64,000 nucleotides of DNA, from assembly GCF_026340255.1 (NCBI RefSeq), contig NZ_JAPEPJ010000001.1, forward strand, positions 4,557,501-4,621,500, given 5' to 3'. Of this stretch, positions 45,495 through 53,241 are shown piece by piece. Position 1 is the stretch's first letter, and every line of letters begins with the position of its first letter. Made by a program: the position numbers and the translations under genes. The notes under the pieces were generated by a model that was not told the origin of the DNA, ran no database searches, and saw nothing but the letters and a program-made list of their open reading frames with translations. Source of the DNA: Streptomyces sp. NBC_01408. Lineage in GTDB: Bacteria; Actinomycetota; Actinomycetes; Streptomycetales; Streptomycetaceae.

Positions 45495-46430
45495 ATGAAG
45501 TGGCCATGGAGAACGAAGGTGCACGGGAACGGCGCGGCCGGCGCCGTGGTGCCGGAGCCGGAACCCCGGACGGAACCCGAAACGGAGCCGGATACGGATC
45601 CGGACGCCGAGCCCGATACCGAGCCGGACACGGAGGCCGCGAAGGCCGAGCGTGCCGTGCAGGAGCGGGTGGAAGAGCGATGGGGCAGGAACACGGCGGA
45701 GTGGCGGCACTGGCTGGCCCGATCGCCGGTCGGGGTGGACCTGGTGCACTGGTGGTTCGACGAGGCGGACCTCACCGCACTCGTCGGCGAGGACCGGTAC
45801 CGGGAGCGCCTGGCCGAACTGCTGTCCCGGGCGGCGCCGCGCGACATAGCGGCGATCGGGCTCGGCTGCAGCCGTCGCGTGGACCGGGCCTGCCGCACTC
45901 CTGAGGTGTGCAGCCTGGATCCCGTCCCGGGTCCGGACGGCGAGGTCGTGTCGTATCGGAACGGCGCCGTGCTCGGGGCGTGCAGCCGCTTCATCGACTG
46001 CTGGACCCGGCACGAGATCGAGGTGGACTTCACCGCCGGGGGCCGCCATCGCGCGGTGCTCCTGTTCCGCGGCGGGCCGGACGCGGCGCGGCTCTGGGTG
46101 GACGGAGTCCCCGTGGGGGAGGGGCGGTTGCTGGACAAGGGCGGCCGCTGGCTTGAGAACCGTTTCTTCGTCATCCGGGTCGAGGGTCCGGACGACCATC
46201 CGCTGCAAGGGCTCCCGGACATCGGAGCCCAGCTCCACAACATCGCCTCGCTCGTGGTCTACGACGCGGAACTGCGCCGTGAGTACGTCTTCGTGCCGGA
46301 CGGCACCGAGAACTGGACCGAGCCCGACCTGCGGGTGCGGAACGGGACCGTCGTGTACGCGGATTCCGCCGCGTACGAGGTGGACACCCCGGACCGGGAG
46401 TTCCCCGTCGAGGAGCCGCCGGCGCCCTGA
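45495..46430 (+). CDS. Conserved hypothetical protein with acidic N-terminal repeats
   Basis: 311 residues from ATG 45495 (GGGGGG upstream). Residues 17-45 are a repetitive acidic tract (EPRTEPETEPDTDPDAEPDT). The body (VGVDLVHWWFDEADLTALVG, then GLGCSRRVDRACRTPEVCSL and RLWVDGVPVGEGRLLDKGGR) is a folded, Trp-rich domain with several Cys residues. There is no signal peptide. Its 3' end overlaps the convergent monooxygenase gene by 172 bp. Function unknown. Confidence 0.75.
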   Translation: MKWPWRTKVHGNGAAGAVVPEPEPRTEPETEPDTDPDAEPDTEPDTEAAKAERAVQERVEERWGRNTAEWRHWLARSPVGVDLVHWWFDEADLTALVGEDRYRERLAELLSRAAPRDIAAIGLGCSRRVDRACRTPEVCSLDPVPGPDGEVVSYRNGAVLGACSRFIDCWTRHEIEVDFTAGGRHRAVLLFRGGPDAARLWVDGVPVGEGRLLDKGGRWLENRFFVIRVEGPDDHPLQGLPDIGAQLHNIASLVVYDAELRREYVFVPDGTENWTEPDLRVRNGTVVYADSAAYEVDTPDREFPVEEPPAP

Positions 46431-47518
46431 AGCACCGGCGGCCTGGTCAGCAGCCGGCGGATCTCGCGGACCGCGGCGCCGCCCGCGCGGTTGGCGCCGA
46501 TGGTCGACGCCGAGGGCCCGTAGCCCACCAGGTGGATCCGCTCGTCGCGCACGGCCCTGGTGCCCTCGACGCGGATGCCGCCGCCCGGTTCGCGCAGGCG
46601 CAGCGGGGCCAGGTGGTCGACGGCCGCGCGGAAGCCGGTGGCCCACAGGATGACGTCCGCGTCCACCCGGCGGCCGTCCGACCAGACCGCCCCTGCGGGC
46701 GTGATCCGCTCGAAGACGGGCCGGCGGTCCAGCACCCCGGAGGCCAGCCCCGCCCTGACGGCCTCGTTCAGCGGCAGTCCGGTCACGCTCACCACGCTCT
46801 GCGGCGGCAGCCCCCGGCGCACGCGCTCGTCCACCAGGGCCACCGCGGCCCGCCCCTCGGCCTCGCCGAAGCTCCCGTCGCGGAAGACCGGGGGCCGCCG
46901 GGTCACCCAGGTGGTCTCCGCCGCCACCTCGGAGATCTCCAGCAGGTGCTGCACCGCGGAGGTGCCGCCGCCCACCACGATCACCCGGGCTCCGGCGAAC
47001 TCTGCGGGCCCCGGGTAGTTCGCGGTGTGCAGCTGGCGCCCGCGGAAGGTCTCCTGGCCCGGGTAGCGCGGCCAGAACGGCCGGTCCCAGGTCCCGGTGG
47101 CGTTGATCAGGGCACGCGTGGACCACGTACCGGCCGAGGACTCCACCAGCAGCCGCCCGCCGGCCCCGTCGGTTCCGGCCGCCCCGTCGCGTACGGCCGT
47201 GACGTCCACGGGGCGGCGTACCCGCAGGTCGAAGCGCCGCTCGTACGCGTCGAAGTAGGCGGAGATCACCTCGGAGGAGGGCCGCAGCGGGTCGGCGCCG
47301 GTGAGCTCCATGCCGGGCAGCGCGTGCATCCCGTGGACCTTGCCGTAGGTGAGCGAGGGCCAGCGGAACTGCCAGGCGCCTCCCGGGCGGGGCGCATGGT
47401 CCAGGACCACGTGGCCGAGCCCCGCCCGCGTCAGGTGGTAGGCGCTGGACAGGCCCGCCTGCCCGGCGCCGATCACCAGTACGTCGACCTCCGTCGCGTC
47501 CCGCACCATTTCGTTCAC
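46259..47518 (-). CDS. FAD-dependent monooxygenase (flavin-containing/CzcO-like)
   Basis: 419 residues. FAD motif VDVLVIGAGQAGLSSAYHLT (near 12-30), an NAD(P) motif RVIVVGGGTSAVQHLLEI (near 175), and WATGFRAAVDHL near the end define the two-dinucleotide-binding fold. The true homology ends at about GANRAGGAAVREIRRLLTRP. The last roughly 55 codons (from VLQGAGG on) run antisense to the coding end of the neighbouring gene and look like read-through of a lost stop. GTG 47518 is taken as the start; ATG 47509 is possible. Confidence 0.87.
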   Translation of the reverse strand: MNEMVRDATEVDVLVIGAGQAGLSSAYHLTRAGLGHVVLDHAPRPGGAWQFRWPSLTYGKVHGMHALPGMELTGADPLRPSSEVISAYFDAYERRFDLRVRRPVDVTAVRDGAAGTDGAGGRLLVESSAGTWSTRALINATGTWDRPFWPRYPGQETFRGRQLHTANYPGPAEFAGARVIVVGGGTSAVQHLLEISEVAAETTWVTRRPPVFRDGSFGEAEGRAAVALVDERVRRGLPPQSVVSVTGLPLNEAVRAGLASGVLDRRPVFERITPAGAVWSDGRRVDADVILWATGFRAAVDHLAPLRLREPGGGIRVEGTRAVRDERIHLVGYGPSASTIGANRAGGAAVREIRRLLTRPPVLQGAGGSSTGNSRSGVSTSYAAESAYTTVPFRTRRSGSVQFSVPSGTKTYSRRSSAS

Positions 47519-47587
47519 GGTTCTACTAACTCGCGGGGGTCGCCGGATCTTCCCGTCCCGGACGGACAGGGGGGCGGGCTGCGGCGG

Positions 47588-48160
47588 TCAGTCATCCGCG
47601 GCGATCCACGCCGCCAGTTGCTCGGGGGTGGTGGCCGGATCGGCGACCAGGGTGGCCAGTTCGTCCTCCTGGAAGGTGGCCGTGGTGACGGCCGGGCAGC
47701 GGTGGCAGGCGTCCACGCCCGTCTGCTGCCACCACTGGCACTTGGCGCGCAGGTGGCACCGTGGGACCGCGCGGGCGTCCGCCGGGGGCGGCAGGGTCAG
47801 GACCCTCTCCACCAGGGCGCAGTCGTCGCCCCTCCGGTTGACGCAGGCGGAGACGCAGTGCGAGGCGAACCGCAGGACCCGGGTCGGCGCGATCCCCTCG
47901 GGAAGGGAGCCGAGCACATCGGACGCCGGTACCGGGTCGGCGAGATAGGCCACGCGGCCGCCGTCGCCCGAGCGGACGCCGAGGACGACCGATTCGGGGG
48001 CCCGGGCCTCACCGCTCGGGCACCACGTGACGGGCGGCGCACCCGGCGCACCCGCCGACGGTCCCGCCGACGCGCCTGCCGACACGAGCGCCGTCACCCC
48101 TGCGGACGCCGACACCCCCGCCGGCGCCCCTGCTGACTGGTCGCTTCCCACGGTGCTCAC
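47588..48160 (-). CDS. Cys-rich protein of unknown function
   Basis: 190 residues. After an Ala/Gly/Ser-rich low-complexity N-terminus (1-45), the second half carries at least seven Cys and several His: SHCVSACVNRRGDDC, then PRCHLRAKCQWWQQTGVDAC and HRCPAVTT. The spacing suggests a bound Fe-S cluster or zinc. The gene shares strand and an 8-bp gap with the small secreted protein upstream, so they are probably co-transcribed. No family was recognised with certainty. Confidence 0.75.
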   Translation of the reverse strand: MSTVGSDQSAGAPAGVSASAGVTALVSAGASAGPSAGAPGAPPVTWCPSGEARAPESVVLGVRSGDGGRVAYLADPVPASDVLGSLPEGIAPTRVLRFASHCVSACVNRRGDDCALVERVLTLPPPADARAVPRCHLRAKCQWWQQTGVDACHRCPAVTTATFQEDELATLVADPATTPEQLAAWIAADD

Positions 48161-48168
48161 CCCGCCCG

Positions 48169-48417
48169 TCAGCCGTCGATCGCGTCGTGCGATTCGAGCA
48201 CCGCACGGCCCACGGGGCCGCCGATCGTGCCCTGGAGCCCGACGGCCTGCTCCTGCTCCACCGCCTGCGCGAGGCTCTCGTGCAGCTGCTCCACGGAGGT
48301 GATGCGCTCGGGGGCGGACGGGGCCGCGTTGGCCACCCCGACCGCACCGATCGCGAGCCCCGCGGCCATCACGACCGCGGCGCCACCGGCCGCCAGCTTG
48401 TTCTTCTTCGGATTCAT
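48169..48417 (-). CDS. Small secreted protein with signal peptide
   Basis: 82 residues. MNPKKNKLAAGG is the positive n-region, AAVVMAAGLAIGAVGVA the hydrophobic core, and ANA-APSAPER a good signal-peptidase I site after about residue 32. The mature peptide of about 50 residues is acidic, has no Cys and ends VGRAVLESHDAIDG. GAGGAGA precedes ATG 48417. Function unknown; likely an extracellular factor. Confidence 0.75.
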   Translation of the reverse strand: MNPKKNKLAAGGAAVVMAAGLAIGAVGVANAAPSAPERITSVEQLHESLAQAVEQEQAVGLQGTIGGPVGRAVLESHDAIDG

Positions 48418-48561
48418 CAAGGCATCTCCTCATGCGGAGCGGCGGTGCCCGCCGCTGTTCCCGCACCGAGGCTAGGAGCGGGAAGCGCGGCCGAGAGGCA
48501 GTTCACGAGGCAGTTCGCAGGGCGGTCGGCCCCCTGCCGGTAGCCGTCGGCGCCGGTGGGG

Positions 48562-49239
48562 TCAGCCCGCCCGGCGGGCGACCAGCCAGTCGTACGCCAC
48601 GTCCGCGCTGAACTCCCGCTGCCCGTCCGGGAAGAGCAGCCCGGCGTCCGCGAAGGCGGCGTCGTGCGCCGTCCCCGCCACGTAGGGGACGGCCACACAG
48701 CGCATCCCGGCGGCCCGAGCGGCCAGCGCCCCCGGCGCGGCGTCCTCGACGACCACACAGTCGGCGGGCCGGGCGTCCAGCCGCCGGGCGGCTTCCAGGA
48801 ACACGTCCGGGGCGGGCTTGCCGTGCGCGACCTCCTCGGCGGACACCACCGTGGTCAGCAGGGAGTCCAGCCCGGTTCCGGCCAGTACGGCGTCGATCGC
48901 CTCGCGCGAGGAGCCGGAGGCCACGGCCATCGGCACCCGTTCGGCGTACAGCCGCTCGACGAACTTCCGCATCTCGGGGAAGGCCTCCGTCCCGGTGCGG
49001 GCCAGCTCCAGGTAGGCCGCGTTCTGCTCGGCGAGCAGCTGCTCCACCGGCGCCCGGATCCCGTACCGCTCCTTGAGGATCTCCAGCGTCTCGAGGGTTC
49101 CGATGCCGATGAAGCGGGAGTGCTGCTCCCAGCTGAAATCCGGGACCCCGTGCCGCTCCAGGGTGCGGCGCCCGGACTCGTAGTAGTTCGGCTCGCTGTC
49201 CACGAGGGTGCCGTCGAGATCGAATATGACGGAAATCAT
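48562..49239 (-). CDS. HAD-superfamily hydrolase (beta-phosphoglucomutase-like)
   Basis: 225 residues. Motif I FDLDGTLVDS gives the nucleophile Asp7 and acid/base Asp9. Motif II is VASGSSRE (near 102), and motif III/IV are AHGKPAPDVFLEAA and VVEDAAPGALAARAAG. The cap between residues 18 and 85 is the small helical C1 type. It is a phosphatase or mutase of the GPH/PGMB branch; the substrate is unknown. It lies 44 bp downstream of the Lrp regulator on the same strand. Confidence 0.9.
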   Translation of the reverse strand: MISVIFDLDGTLVDSEPNYYESGRRTLERHGVPDFSWEQHSRFIGIGTLETLEILKERYGIRAPVEQLLAEQNAAYLELARTGTEAFPEMRKFVERLYAERVPMAVASGSSREAIDAVLAGTGLDSLLTTVVSAEEVAHGKPAPDVFLEAARRLDARPADCVVVEDAAPGALAARAAGMRCVAVPYVAGTAHDAAFADAGLLFPDGQREFSADVAYDWLVARRAG

Positions 49240-49283
49240 CCGCTGCGCCCGTCCTGCCGCTTCTGTCTGACCCGAGCATCTTT

Positions 49284-49763
49284 TCAGGTCTTGCGGGCTG
49301 CCCTTCCCACGGACTCGACCAGGGGCAGCAACCGGTGGGCGACCCGCTCGCGCAGGGCGACCTCGGTGCGCGTGCGGACCACGCCCGGGAGCTGGATCAG
49401 CCGCTGGATCACGTCCTCCAGGTGGGCGTTGTTCCGGGCCGCCACGCGGGTCAGCAGGTCCCCGCCGCCGGTGATCGAAAAGGCCTCGATGATCTCGGGT
49501 ACGGCCGCCAGCGCGTCACCCACCTCGTCCAGGTGCCCCTGGGTGACCTCGATGTGCACGAAGGCCAGCACCGGGTGCCCGAGCGCGGCGGGGGACAGCA
49601 CGGGCCCGGTCCCGGTGATCACCCCGGTGCGCTCCAGCCGGTCCAGCCGGGCCTGCAGGGTGCCGCGCGCGACACCGAGGAGCCGGGCGTACTCACGCAC
49701 GCTGGTGCGCGGCTGCTCGATCAGCAGGCGCAGGATTCTGGTGTCGAGCTCGTCCACCGCCAT
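49284..49763 (-). CDS. Lrp/AsnC-family regulator
   Basis: 159 residues. The N-terminal HTH (LDTRILRLLIEQPRTSVREY, ARLLGVARGTLQARLDRLER) and the C-terminal RAM ligand domain (HPVLAFVHIEVTQGHLDEVG, FSITGGGDLLTRVAARNNAH) are complete. It probably responds to an amino acid. A 14-base sequence upstream of its start (49776-49789) recurs exactly at 58460-58473, suggesting a shared operator. Confidence 0.92.
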   Translation of the reverse strand: MAVDELDTRILRLLIEQPRTSVREYARLLGVARGTLQARLDRLERTGVITGTGPVLSPAALGHPVLAFVHIEVTQGHLDEVGDALAAVPEIIEAFSITGGGDLLTRVAARNNAHLEDVIQRLIQLPGVVRTRTEVALRERVAHRLLPLVESVGRAARKT

Positions 49764-49775
49764 GCCGTGACTGTA

Positions 49776-49789
49776 CCAATGGCCCAGTT
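49776..49789. promoter_or_regulatory. Candidate Lrp operator (14-mer shared with 58460-58473)
   Basis: CCAATGGCCCAGTT lies 13 bp upstream of the lrp start codon and recurs identically inside a palindrome in the usp-FUSC gap. A shared 14-mer in two promoter regions is unlikely by chance in this GC-rich sequence. Binding by the Lrp protein is inference. Confidence 0.4.
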
Positions 49790-49945
49790 CATCCGGATCG
49801 TGGTGGGGTGGTGATGGGGCGGTGTGGGGTCGGAGCGGGTACGGGGACCAGCCCGGTCGGCCGCATCCGTACGCACCCGCCCACGGGAACCCCGTAAGGG
49901 ACGGACGTACGGGCCATGGAGCGCGGACGAGGAGCGGAGACAGCC

Positions 49946-51535
49946 ATGACGGGCCTGAACTGCCTGGTCACCGGAGCCACCGGATACATCGGAGGCCGCC
50001 TGGTGCCCGAACTCCTCGACGCCGGACACCGCGTCCGCTGCCTGGCCCGGTCCCCGGAGAAACTTCGTGACCACGCCTGGGCCGGACGGGCCGAGGTGGT
50101 CCGCGGCGACGTCACCGACGCGCGGTCGGTGGCCGGCGCACTGCACGGCATCGACGTCGCGTACTACCTGGTCCACGCCCTCGACTCGGGCTCCGGATTC
50201 GAGGAACGCGACCGCGCCGCCGCCCGCGTCTTCACCGAGCAGGCCCACGCGGCCGGGGTCGGCCGCATCGTCTACCTCGGCGGGCTCACCCCCGCGGACA
50301 TCCCCGTCCGCGCACTCTCCCCGCACCTGCGCTCCCGCGCCGAGGTCGGCGAGATCCTCCTCGCCGGAGCCGTGCCGGCCGCGGTGCTGCGCGCCGCCGT
50401 CATCATCGGCTCCGGCTCCGCCTCCTTCGAGATGCTGCGCTACCTCACCGAGCGGCTGCCCGTCATGGTCACCCCCAGCTGGGTCTCCACCCGCTGCCAG
50501 CCCATCGCCGTCCGCGACGTCCTGCGCTACCTCGTCGGCTGCGCCACCCTGCCGCCCGACGTCGACCGCGCCTTCGACATCGGCGGGCCGGACGTGGTCA
50601 CCTACGAGGAGATGATGCGCCGCTACGCCGCCGTGGCGGAGCTGCCCCACCGGCTCATCCTGCGCGTCCCGATGCTGACGCCCGGACTGTCCAGCCACTG
50701 GATCGGCCTGGTGACCCCCGTACCGCGGGCACTGGCGCGGCCCCTGGCCGAATCCCTGCGGCACGAGGTGGTGTGCGCGGAGCACGACATCGCGCGGTAC
50801 GTCCCCGACCCGCCCGGCGCTCCGATCGGCTTCGACCGGGCCCTCGCCCTGGCCCTGCGGCGGGTGCGCGAGGCCGATGTGACCACCCGCTGGTCCTCGG
50901 CCTCGCTGCCGGGCGCGCCCAGCGACCCCCTGCCGACCGACCCCGACTGGGCGGGCGGCAGCCTCTACACCGACCGGCGCGAGCGGGCCGTCGACGCCTC
51001 GCCCGACGCGCTGTGGCGCGTGGTGGAGGGCATCGGCGGCGAGAACGGCTGGTACTCCTTCCCGCTGGCCTGGGCGGTACGGGGCTGGCTGGACCGGCTG
51101 GTCGGCGGGGCCGGCATCCGCCGGGGCCGCCGCGACGCGGCCCGGCTGCGGGTGGGGGACTCCCTCGACTTCTGGCGGGTGGAGGAGATCCGACCGGGCC
51201 GCCTGCTGCGCCTGCGCGCCGAGATGCGGCTGCCGGGCCTGGCCTGGCTGGAGATGTACGTGGACCCGGACCCCGACCCCGCCCCCGATCCGGCCCCGGA
51301 CTCCGCCCCGGACCCCGATCACGGCCCGGACTCCGATCCCGCCCCGGACCCCGAGGGGCCCACCGTCGCGGGGCCGGCCCGTGCCCGGTACCGGCAGCGG
51401 GCGCTCTTCCACCCGCACGGGCTGCTCGGCCACCTGTACTGGTGGAGCGTGTCCCCCTTCCACGCCGTCGTCTTCGGCGGCATGGCCCGCAACATCGCCC
51501 GCGCCGCCGAACATCCGGACTCCGACACGCGCTGA
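49946..51535 (+). CDS. NAD(P)-dependent SDR-like epimerase with C-terminal DUF2867 domain
   Basis: 529 residues from ATG 49946 (GGAGCGGAGA upstream). The Rossmann motif LVTGATGYIGGRLVPEL is at residues 6-22, with the atypical-SDR pattern YYLVHALDSGSGFEERDR and IVYLGGL. The C-terminal 200 residues (LWRVVEGIGGENGWYSFPLA, LRVGDSLDFWRVEEIRPGR, HLYWWSVSPFHAVVFGGMAR) are a DUF2867/START-like domain. A Pro-Asp repeat (DPDPAPDPAPDSAPDPD) is inserted near 440-465. It precedes the photolyase by 136 bp and is probably part of the light-induced unit. Confidence 0.85.
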   Translation: MTGLNCLVTGATGYIGGRLVPELLDAGHRVRCLARSPEKLRDHAWAGRAEVVRGDVTDARSVAGALHGIDVAYYLVHALDSGSGFEERDRAAARVFTEQAHAAGVGRIVYLGGLTPADIPVRALSPHLRSRAEVGEILLAGAVPAAVLRAAVIIGSGSASFEMLRYLTERLPVMVTPSWVSTRCQPIAVRDVLRYLVGCATLPPDVDRAFDIGGPDVVTYEEMMRRYAAVAELPHRLILRVPMLTPGLSSHWIGLVTPVPRALARPLAESLRHEVVCAEHDIARYVPDPPGAPIGFDRALALALRRVREADVTTRWSSASLPGAPSDPLPTDPDWAGGSLYTDRRERAVDASPDALWRVVEGIGGENGWYSFPLAWAVRGWLDRLVGGAGIRRGRRDAARLRVGDSLDFWRVEEIRPGRLLRLRAEMRLPGLAWLEMYVDPDPDPAPDPAPDSAPDPDHGPDSDPAPDPEGPTVAGPARARYRQRALFHPHGLLGHLYWWSVSPFHAVVFGGMARNIARAAEHPDSDTR

Positions 51536-51671
51536 GCCGCCCACAGCCGTAGGTCCGGCGGGGCGCCCTCATCGACCCGCCGACGGCGGCACCGCATCCG
51601 CCGGGGCCCCGTACGCCGAAGACCGGACGACAGCTGACCGGCCCCCGGCCTTGAACGCGGAGCGAGAACCC

Positions 51672-53045
51672 ATGAACGTCGCGGTGGTCCTCTACACCTC
51701 CGACCTGCGCCTGCACGACCATCCGCCCCTGCGTGCGGCCCTCTCCTCCTGCGACCAGGTGGTCCCCCTGTTCGTCCGGGACCGCGCCGTCGCCGCCGCG
51801 GGCTTCGCCCCGCCCAACCGGCAGGCCTTCCTCGCCGACTGCCTCGCCGACCTCGACGCCGGACTCCGCGACCGCGGCGGCCGGCTCGTGATCCGCTCCG
51901 GCGACGCCGTCCCCGAGGTGTGCGCCCTCGTACGGGAGGCCGACGCCGACGAGGTGCACATGGCCGCCGGGGTGAGCGCCTACGCCCAAGCCCGGGAGGA
52001 ACGGCTGCGCGCCGCCCTCGAAGCCGACGGTCGCAGGCTGTACGTGCACGACACGGTGGTCACCGCCCACGCCCCGGGGGTCGTCCTCCCGGCCGGCTCC
52101 GACCACTTCGCCGTCTTCACCCCCTACTTCCGCCGCTGGGCCGAGCTGCCCGCGCGCGCACCCTCCGCCGCCCCGCGCGCCGTCCGCGTCCCCGAGGGCG
52201 TCGGCTCCGAGCCGCTGCCCCCGCGCACCGCCGTCACCGGGGTCTCCCCGGGCCTCGCCCGCGGCGGCGAGACCGAGGCCCGGCGCCTCCTGACGAACTG
52301 GCTGCGCACCGGCATCACGCGCTACGAGGACACCCACGACGACCTGGCCGGCGACGCCACCTCCCGGCTCTCCCCGCACCTGCACTTCGGCACCCTCTCG
52401 CCCACCGAGGCCGTCCACCGCGCCCGGGCGGCCGGCGGCCCCGGGGCCGCGGCCTTCGTCCGGCAGCTGTGCTGGCGCGACTTCCACCACCAGGTGCTCG
52501 CCGCCCGCCCCCGGGCCGCCGTCGAGGACTACCGCAGCCGCGGGGACCGCTGGCGCACCGGCGCCGCCGCAGAGGAGGAGACCGAGGCCTGGAAGGCGGG
52601 CCGGACCGGATACCCGGTGGTCGACGCGGCGATGCGCCAGCTGCGCCACGAGGGCTGGATGCACAACCGGAGCCGGCTGCTGGCCGCCAGCTTCCTGACC
52701 AAGACGCTGTACGTGGACTGGCGGACGGGGGCCCGCCACTTCCTCGGACTGCTGGTGGACGGCGACCTCGCCAACAACCAGCTCAACTGGCAGTGGGTGG
52801 CCGGCACCGGCACCGACACCCGCCCGAACCGCGTGCTCAACCCCGTCCGCCAGGGTCTCCTCCACGACCCCGACGGCCGCTACGTGCACCGCTGGGTGCC
52901 CGAGCTCGCCGGGCTCCCCGCCCCCGCGGTGCACGCGCCGTGGCGGCTGCCCGCGCCCGAGCGCGCCCGCTACGACTACCCCGGCCCGCTGGTGGAACTC
53001 GCCGACGCGCAGGAGCGGTTCCGGCGGGGACCGGCCGGCGGATGA
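51672..53045 (+). CDS. phr: Deoxyribodipyrimidine photolyase (CPD class I type)
   Basis: 457 residues. It repairs UV-induced cyclobutane dimers using FADH2 and blue light. Visible are the antenna-domain start VAVVLYTSDLRLHDHPPLRA, and the FAD domain with SRLSPHLHFGTLSPTEA, CWRDFHHQVLAARP, GRTGYPVVDAAMRQLRHEGW and RSRLLAASFLTKTLYVDWR. The ANNQLNWQWVAGTGTDTRPN motif contains the catalytic Asn/Trp residues. It is followed by a MITE and a LitR-like regulator, fitting light-controlled expression. Confidence 0.94.
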   Translation: MNVAVVLYTSDLRLHDHPPLRAALSSCDQVVPLFVRDRAVAAAGFAPPNRQAFLADCLADLDAGLRDRGGRLVIRSGDAVPEVCALVREADADEVHMAAGVSAYAQAREERLRAALEADGRRLYVHDTVVTAHAPGVVLPAGSDHFAVFTPYFRRWAELPARAPSAAPRAVRVPEGVGSEPLPPRTAVTGVSPGLARGGETEARRLLTNWLRTGITRYEDTHDDLAGDATSRLSPHLHFGTLSPTEAVHRARAAGGPGAAAFVRQLCWRDFHHQVLAARPRAAVEDYRSRGDRWRTGAAAEEETEAWKAGRTGYPVVDAAMRQLRHEGWMHNRSRLLAASFLTKTLYVDWRTGARHFLGLLVDGDLANNQLNWQWVAGTGTDTRPNRVLNPVRQGLLHDPDGRYVHRWVPELAGLPAPAVHAPWRLPAPERARYDYPGPLVELADAQERFRRGPAGG

Positions 53046-53067
53046 GCGCCACTTCGGACTCGCTCAT

Positions 53068-53232
53068 CTAGTGCTGTGGCCGGAAAGGTTTGCCGGGGCG
53101 CGTCGTCCGGTGCGGTGCGTCGCAAGGCGGAGGGCCGCGACCCGTACTGGACGTACCGGCGCGGTCCGACAACGCGGCGAGGTGCCGTGCCGGGCGGCGC
53201 GACCCGGTGAACCTCTCCGGCCACAGCACTAG
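53068..53232. mobile_element. 165-bp MITE with long terminal inverted repeats
   Basis: The element begins CTAGTGCTGTGGCCGG and ends with the reverse complement CCGGCCACAGCACTAG. Homology between the arms continues imperfectly for at least 50 bp, so the whole element can fold into one long hairpin. Both ends carry CTAG, which may be the target duplication. No coding frame lies inside. It belongs to a non-autonomous element type frequent in Streptomyces genomes (from memory). It lies between the photolyase stop and the litR-like start. Confidence 0.85.
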
Positions 53233-53241
53233 GGTGATCGC

